Shown here one piece after another: positions 61,650 through 64,000 of a stretch of 64,000 bases of DNA; position 1 is the stretch's first letter, and each line of letters begins with the position of its first letter. The stretch covers positions 21,749,508 to 21,813,507 of the forward strand of contig CM049313.1 of assembly GCA_026874595.1 (NCBI GenBank). Reading direction: 5' to 3'. The stretch comes from Sipunculus nudus (taxonomy: Eukaryota; Annelida; Sipuncula; Golfingiida; Sipunculidae). The translations under genes were made by a program, and so were the position numbers. A model generated the notes under the pieces. It was not told where the DNA came from and did no database searches. It saw only the letters and a program-made list of their open reading frames with translations.

Positions 61650-62640
61650 CACAATTACTTATTTTATAGACCATCTCTATTTTTCTTGTATATATAACCA
61701 TCCCACCCCAGCTGGTAATCTCCCTGTGTGGCTGTAATTGTGAGTGACACTGGTGACATATGACTCCCTTTTGTTTCAGCCTATTAAGTGATAAGGATCA
61801 GTGATAAGTACCTCGTTACTTCATAACAAAAACACTGTTGTCTGAATGCTTCAGCCGGGCATTAAGACTATGAGAGTATAGTATTAAGGTTTAGCTACTG
61901 ATTTATAAGATGATGGGAACATTTTGCAGTTTATTTTATGGAATCCTAGCAATAAACATAGTTTCCTAGATATCTGAATATTTTAATATATATCACCACA
62001 TATAAAAGCAAGTGTTTGTTCTCATAATATGTGGATGTGTATCTTGATTTAGGATGGCTTTTTATTTTATTTCAAGACCCTTAGTCATGCTTTCTGCATT
62101 TCTTTTCTTTCAGGTTTGGCAGTTTACCTACCCTGCTGACCGAATTGAAAAGCAGAGTGATAATAAAAAATATTGGACTTACACTTTTTACAATTGCATA
62201 TCTATAAATCTGATATGAGCGCCTGGACATGCCTTTTGAATTATTTTGGGCATTCATTACTGGATAATTTGCCCCAAGTTTGGTCTCTTATTGGAGAATG
62301 TGGGATATCAAATGTCATACTTGTCAGAAATCCATTATGTCTGCCAGTTAGCCACCTTAGAAATTATTTCTTCAGTGCAGTTTCAGTAATTTTCTTTAAT
62401 GTTTGGTCCAATTTAGAGAATGTTTGTTGTCTGATTTCAGACTTGTCAAAAGTCCAATATGGCCACCAGGCAACCATCTTTTAATTCCTTTTGATCATAT
62501 TATCTCAAGAACAGTTAAAGTGAATGCAGTTGGATGTATATTTATGTAATCTTGTAAAGGATTGGGTCAAATAATTCTGAATAAATATTACCATCATTTA
62601 TAAAAGTGCAATACAGTTGGCTTGTTTTGAATAAAAATTC
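61650..62640 (+). other. Non-coding stretch with a dispersed repeat at 62230-62500
   Basis: The 103-codon frame at 62173-62484 is made of repeat text (ttggagaatgtgggatatcaaatgtcatac and tccaatatggccaccaggcaacc types, given here only as approximate motifs) and is not a gene. Only the possible M28 exon at 62114 is noted. Confidence 0.4.
62114..62218 (+). CDS. Possible fourth M28 peptidase exon
   Basis: A strong acceptor (ttctttcag, AG at 62112-62113) opens a phase-0 frame (VWQFTYPADRIEKQSDNKKY) that matches the phase of the previous exon and stops after about 34 codons at 62216-62218. The sequence lacks the remaining zinc ligands, so if used it would end the protein early. Similarity to M28 proteins at this point is weak. 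Confidence 0.3.
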   Translation, partial: VWQFTYPADRIEKQSDNKKYWTYTFYNCISINLI

Positions 62641-62671
62641 ATACAGAAGCACCTGTTTCTCAATAATTGCA

Positions 62672-62697
62672 TCCGCCAAAACAGAGTTTTGCGGATA
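62672..62697. repeat. Hairpin at the left end of the terminal repeat block
   Basis: ATCCGCCAAAAC and GTTTTGCGGAT pair with one bulge around a 3-base loop. GCGGATAC recurs at 63964 near the other end of the block, suggesting an element boundary. Confidence 0.55.
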
Positions 62698-63890
62698 CTA
62701 GGTTTTCAGCTGCACGCCGCTGCCGCCGCGTAGGTGTCCGGAGAACTCCTCCATAACCGCTGGGCAGAATTTTACGAAACCCGGGATTATGTTCAGTTCA
62801 CATGTGAACTGCTGCACCCCAATTTTGTTTTGACCTCTGACCTTTCTTCTGCACTCTGCGTCAGTTTGTGTGTCTGTTTCCACACATAAACCAACATATC
62901 TCGGGAACCGTTTGACCGATCAGGAAATTTTTTTGCACAAATGTAGCCCTTGGAGAGCTGTTTAACATACAAAAAATGGTGGCGCCACCTGCAACCATGT
63001 TTGCACAGTGTCCATCTGTTTGTATGCCTTGGGTTAAAATTACTCATATCTCCGCAGTGGTTTGACTAATTCACCTGAAATTCAGCATGCGTATACAAAT
63101 ATAGCCCTGGGATAGCTTTATAACATATACAACAAAAGGTGGCGCCACCTGCAACCATGTTTGCACAGTGTCCATTTGTTCATCTGCCTGGGGTTAAAAT
63201 CACTCATATCTCTGCAGTGGTTTGACTAATTCACCTAAAATTCGGCATGTGTATACATCCTAGACAGCTTTTCTGATTTTATGACAGGTGGCGCCACCTA
63301 CATTAACGTTTACGCTGCAGACATCCAAGCTCATATCTCGGGAACCGTTTGACCGATTGTGTCAAAATTTTGCATGTGTATAGATCTCACATAGCTCTGT
63401 ATCATACGCAAAACTGGTGGCGCCACCTGCAGCCATTTTTGCACAGCTCCCGTCTATTTGTCTGCCATGGGATGAAATCACTCATATCTCTGCAGTGGTT
63501 TGACATATCTGCCTAAAATTTTGCAGGTTTATACATCCCCGACAGCTCTCTTGATTTTATGACAGGTGGCGCCACCTACATTCTACATTTATGCAGCAGA
63601 TATCCAAGCTCATATCTTGGGAACCGTTTGACGGATTGGGCCAAAGTTTTGCATGTGTATAGTTCTCACATAGCTCTTTATCATACGCAAAACTGGTGGC
63701 ACTACCTGCAGCCATTTTTGCACAGCGTCCATCTGTTTGTCTGCCAAGGGCAAAAAACACTCATATACATGTAGTGGTTTGACTTATCTGCCTTAAATTT
63801 TGCATATGTATACAACTTGGACAGCTTTCTGGATTTTGTGGTAGGTGGCGCAACCTACATACACAATGGAGCTGCAGACATCCATGCTAA
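62690..63890 (+). repeat. Tandem repeat, unit about 278 bp, built on GGTGGCGCCACC
   Basis: The 12-bp perfect palindrome GGTGGCGCCACC (or one-to-two-base variants) lies at about 62979, 63140, 63286, 63418, 63566, 63696 and 63844. From 63140 on, every second copy is 278-280 bp apart, defining a dimeric unit with catatctcgggaaccg, tttgaccgat and tttgcacagtgtccatctg. The frames over it are not conserved. Confidence 0.9.
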
Positions 63891-64000
63891 TATGCAACAC
63901 TTCACTCTATTTCCCCTTGCCACTCAATCCATGCCTCACTTCACCAGTTCCACTCTGATTTAGGCGGATACACGTAGTCGCTTGTCGACTACCCGTATTC

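Noticed and set aside
62173-62484. 103-codon plus-strand frame
   Set aside because: Made mostly of a dispersed repeat; not conserved and no exon structure.

Overview
The window is animal nuclear DNA: AT-rich, with spliced exons, long introns and many repeats, and no bacterial-style operons, rRNA or tRNA genes that I can see. The repeats (cgtccgtcgtccg-type dispersed units, GGTGGCGCCACC units, aggtcaaaggtca units, and about seventeen (TA)n tracts) resemble those I associate with marine invertebrates. I favour a lophotrochozoan such as a mollusc or brachiopod, but the sequence does not settle the phylum.

Layout. 0-12 kb: mostly non-coding, with one candidate first exon of a two-helix membrane protein (minus, 2.6-2.8 kb), a diverged tandem duplication near 6 kb, and a repeat pair at 7.1 and 10.9 kb. 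12.1-13.5 kb: a minus-strand exon with clear Frizzled-type cysteine-rich-domain homology that has lost a conserved cysteine, then a plus-strand SAM-like, gag-like ORF with one internal stop. That ORF runs in frame into a satellite of about 27 copies of an 85-bp unit (13.4-15.7 kb), with a 425-bp higher-order repeat. 16.7 kb: an 85-bp inverted-repeat element with a 9-bp target duplication. 16.9-30.1 kb: a large transposon-like block. A three-exon PIF1-type helicase with a C-terminal PHD finger (plus) faces a spliced P-element-like transposase (minus). Both are broken by stops and frameshifts. 31.2-32.7 kb: a candidate two-exon gene for a secreted six-cysteine peptide (minus). 35.0-35.3 kb: TATA/Inr promoter, 20-bp-repeat leader and a hydrophobic first exon (plus).

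35.7-54 kb is repeat-dominated: an inverted pair of a dispersed family with GTCTAGAC palindromes, a non-LTR retrotransposon remnant (minus, 43.9-45.3 kb), a tandem segmental duplication (46.3-50.1 kb), and a 4.3-kb TA-flanked inverted-repeat element (50.6-54.9 kb) holding a GHTFM-motif gene remnant. 55.3-62.2 kb: exons of an M28-family zinc metallopeptidase (plus) whose splice phases agree; a broken copy of its second exon lies at 41.7 kb. 60.5-64 kb carries tandem repeats, one rich in nuclear-receptor-like half-sites and one built on GGTGGCGCCACC.

The most unusual feature is the helicase-PHD / P-like transposase pair, which may be one large DNA transposon. The host genes best supported here are the M28 peptidase and, more tentatively, the six-cysteine peptide, the two-helix protein and the Frizzled-domain gene.
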